Assembly (NCBI RefSeq): GCF_965638725.1
Contig: NC_134953.1
Span: 10,253,001 to 10,317,000, forward strand
Source of the DNA: Aptenodytes patagonicus
Lineage: Eukaryota; Chordata; Aves; Sphenisciformes; Spheniscidae
DNA length: 64,000 nt
Reading direction: 5' to 3'
Shown in pieces: positions 61,201-64,000 of the stretch. Below the pieces are notes generated by a model that saw only the letters and a list, made by a program, of their open reading frames with translations, had not been told where the DNA came from and ran no database searches. Both the position numbers and the translations under genes were made by a program. The stretch's first letter is position 1; each line of letters starts with the position of its first letter.

Positions 61201-64000
61201 CACAATACCAAAGCATTTACAACAAATAACAGTGACAATACACTTACAGGAAAACAATTCTTATTTAGGGACGACAAAGAACTAGAGTATCTTGTAGGAC
61301 TGTTCTGTCACGTCTATATGAGGATTTCTAGGTTCAGAGAAGGCTAACATACAACATACCTTCCAGCAAAAACGTCACAGTACAAGAGAGATAACATAAA
61401 ATAACTTGCTAAAGAAAGCCCTGGTTCTAAGGGAGCCACAGCACTCAGGTACGCTGTATCAGTACCAGTCAGATTTTGGTCAGCACATTCATTGTCAGTC
61501 TTGTGGTAGTTTCAACTACTGTCATGCTCTTTTATATTTTCTTTCAGCATACATGGAGTCTCCTGCAAACTGTGGAGAACTCATAGCCGTAGAAAACAGG
61601 AAGAAAATTTCAGCTCCCTAGCACCACGTTTCATTCTCGGCAGAAAGAACATATTGAAGAAACTATTCTTATTTCATCAGGAACTGATCAGCCTTAGACA
61701 CGCTGGACAAAATGACAAAACAGAAGAACCCTGAATTCTTTTTTTTTACTGTTCTGATATTGGCTGATGAGCAACTGTTCAACTGTATCCTCTGAGCTTT
61801 GAACGCAACAGAGCAAATCAAAATCCTATTGCCTTCTGTTAACCTTAGCAGGCAAGTCAGCAATAACTCATAGTCAAAACCAACATGGAATAAGACACAA
61901 TGAGGAGTCCAATGGTCTCTTTCAAAAATTGCTATATAGCAATATAAAACTTGCATAACCGACTGTAAGTGTGACAGTTGCCTTATCTTCTGCTACATAA
62001 TCAGCCAGTAAAATACTATGACTCATTGAGATTCCACCAGATCCCAGAAAACATGAAAAAAGTATCAAGAACTCCTTATCAATACAGGTACAGAACAAAC
62101 AAAAGAGGAAGTCAGCTACAATGTGCAAGAATATCCAGGTCACACGTCCAACGAGTTAAATTCACCAAGAATAGCTGTCATCGTAAGAGATCTAAATAAA
62201 AATTTCTTGCTCTCATTCCACATATGCTAAGGGTCCTGAGTTACTATTTGACCCATCACTGCTCTAGGACTTCTAGAAAAGAAACACGCATATTCCTATT
62301 ACAGCTCTAGCTAAACTACTGAGGCTTGCAACACGGGCAAGTAGTTATGAAGTAACATGTCAAGTGGTAAAATAATTTGAAGTAAAAATAACAATCTGCA
62401 GAGTGGACTCCAGATAATTTGAGTGACAGAAATCTAATATCTAGAGTTACACTCACACGTCAATGCAATTTTATCTTTATCCCTTATGAAAACAAGTGCC
62501 AAACATCTTCCTAACATGAAGGACTTAATTTTGCTGTACTGAAGTACTGTTATTTCAGAAATTCTTTTTTGTTCTTCATTCTCTTCCCTGACTTGTTTGC
62601 ACAGAATTAGGTGGTGGAAAGGCAGCTTTTCACATGCCCGAAGATGGACACCAGTGTCCTATTAAGGACATAGTTACTGACAAGGCAAAAAAGGTCAACA
62701 AACAAGATGCTGCAATCTCTACCTTGGTATACCTCAGCAAGCTCTTCTGGTTTTGGTTCATACGTAGGGACAATATACTGCATATAGCTCAGAGATCCTA
62801 ATAAAATTCACAGACACAACCATGTAACAACTTAGTAATGGTGCCAGAACTCACAGAGTTCACTACTTCCAAATATGAGGGAAGACTACAAAAGACAATT
62901 TTAAATAGCCTTTACTTAGTATAATTTATGAAAAATATAGTGCTCGTTCTGTAAGCGTAGCAAGCTTGGCTTTGCATCTTTTTCTGCACTAAGCTTAGTA
63001 TCAGCTCAGTAATTTCAGTAACTCTATGGAGTATATAATGATCTACTTCAACTGTGCAAAAACACAGTGGCAGCCCGAACAAGTCTCAGCATCCACACAA
63101 GTTACCTACCATATGCTGGTACAATCTGATTAACGGGAGGTAAACCTTCAGAAACTTTTTTCTGTAATTGCCACCCAGGTGGTGGAGGACCAATGTGCAC
63201 CTCAAGTGCAACCACGTATTGGCTACAACCCTCATCACAGCTGGGGACATCTGTTCCAAAGGAGCACAATACGGTCACGCTGCCTGTTCAGAGCATTGGG
63301 CCGTAGAGAAAGTCACGTTAAACCCCTCCATACCAGCAACAAGGCAACGCTACCATTCCGGTCCCCTGCAGAACACTAAACTGGCACGAAGCTTGCGCAG
63401 TTTGACCTGTCCAAGCGTGGACTTCTTCCATGACAATACAACTACTGAAAACTTGGGTCTGTGCGATGCTTTGAGGCTTAATACAAAGACAATTTCCATA
63501 CATCAGTATGGTTTAAAAACTATTCAAGCATAGCAATACTGAGACTATCTCCAGCACAGTACACGCATCATTCTTTCCTGTTACCCAATAGGGCACTCGT
63601 GATGTGGAACACAACCTAATGTTCTCTTTGCACAACCGTAGAAATTAGCATGGTAGCCCTAGGAATAAACTATTTATTCTATAAAACAATTAAGGCTAGA
63701 TTAAGTCAGTATATGAAAGGCTGCAGAACAGGATATGAGGCTGGCAGGTTGTTGATATTCTTTGTAAACCATGAAAAACACTTTGCAGAAAAATGATGGA
63801 GACACAGAGAGGATTACAACTACCAAATCTTATGTGATGATTCAGCAAAATAAATTCAAATCAAGATAGTTTCTTTCAGAAAGCATGCAATTTTACTCCT
63901 TTTCTCAAGTTAAAGTTTGGAGTGAGGCTTTCCAGAATGCAGTTCATTGAACACCAGCACATAGTTCAGGGAAAAAAAGGACCAACATTATCTGTTACTG
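58237..64000 (-). other. TM9SF3: TM9SF3 intron 1 (3' part, runs off the right edge)
   Basis: At least 5764 bp. No GC-rich first exon with an ATG and signal peptide is visible, so exon 1 and the promoter lie beyond 64000. Most of the intron is AT-rich. Exceptions are a G/T stretch near 60.94 kb (GGGGGTGGGGGTGG) and the CpG-rich patch at about 63.17-63.50 kb. Confidence 0.85.
63165..63500. other. Unexplained CpG-rich patch in TM9SF3 intron 1
   Basis: Over about 340 bp there are a dozen or more CpG dinucleotides, against very few in the surrounding AT-rich intron. A 121-codon plus-strand frame crosses it (63168-63533). The opposite strand reads an almost continuous single frame broken by two stops, containing LEVHIGPPPPGWQLQKKVSE and ending just before GGTAGGTAA. 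Composition suggests a foreign or recently inserted piece, such as a transposon or retrocopy fragment, or an unmethylated regulatory element. I do not recognise the family. Confidence 0.35.

Overview
The window is vertebrate nuclear DNA, almost certainly from a bird. It holds long intron-split genes, a CpG-island promoter, and a 5'-truncated CR1 LINE with a readable C-terminal reverse-transcriptase frame and the avian-type CR1 3' end. There are no bacterial operons, CRISPR arrays, tRNA or rRNA genes that I can see.

Two protein-coding genes are supported, both on the minus strand. (1) At 6580-6730 is coding exon 1 of a tolloid-like metalloprotease, called TLL2 from its exon-end motif and its neighbour. 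Its intron 1 fills 1-6579 and its CpG-island promoter lies at about 5880-7030. (2) TM9SF3 (transmembrane 9 superfamily member 3) occupies 19537-58236 as 14 coding exons (exons 2-15), which join in frame to give 555 codons plus stop. Exon 1 (start codon and signal peptide, about 34 codons) lies beyond position 64000. The two genes sit head to tail, the same order and orientation I recall for human 10q24 (TLL2 - TM9SF3).

Layout: 1-6579 TLL2 intron 1, with a 35-bp minisatellite; 6580-7030 TLL2 exon 1 and GC-rich promoter, with a 100-bp near-perfect palindrome; 7386-8017 young CR1; 8018 to about 15.5 kb intergenic, with a decayed CR1 at about 10.3-10.6 kb; about 15.6-19.5 kb TM9SF3 3'UTR (extent unresolved) and flank; 19.5-58.2 kb TM9SF3 exons and introns; 58.2-64 kb TM9SF3 intron 1, ending with an unexplained CpG-rich patch at about 63.2-63.5 kb.

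TLL2-family proteins are secreted BMP1/tolloid metalloproteases that process matrix and growth-factor substrates. TM9SF3 is a nine-pass Golgi/endosomal membrane protein. No functional link is implied beyond conserved neighbourhood. I found no convincing new biological system. The best leads are the promoter palindrome, a possible intronic-polyadenylation isoform of TM9SF3 with a different C-terminus, and the unexplained CpG-rich patch in intron 1.
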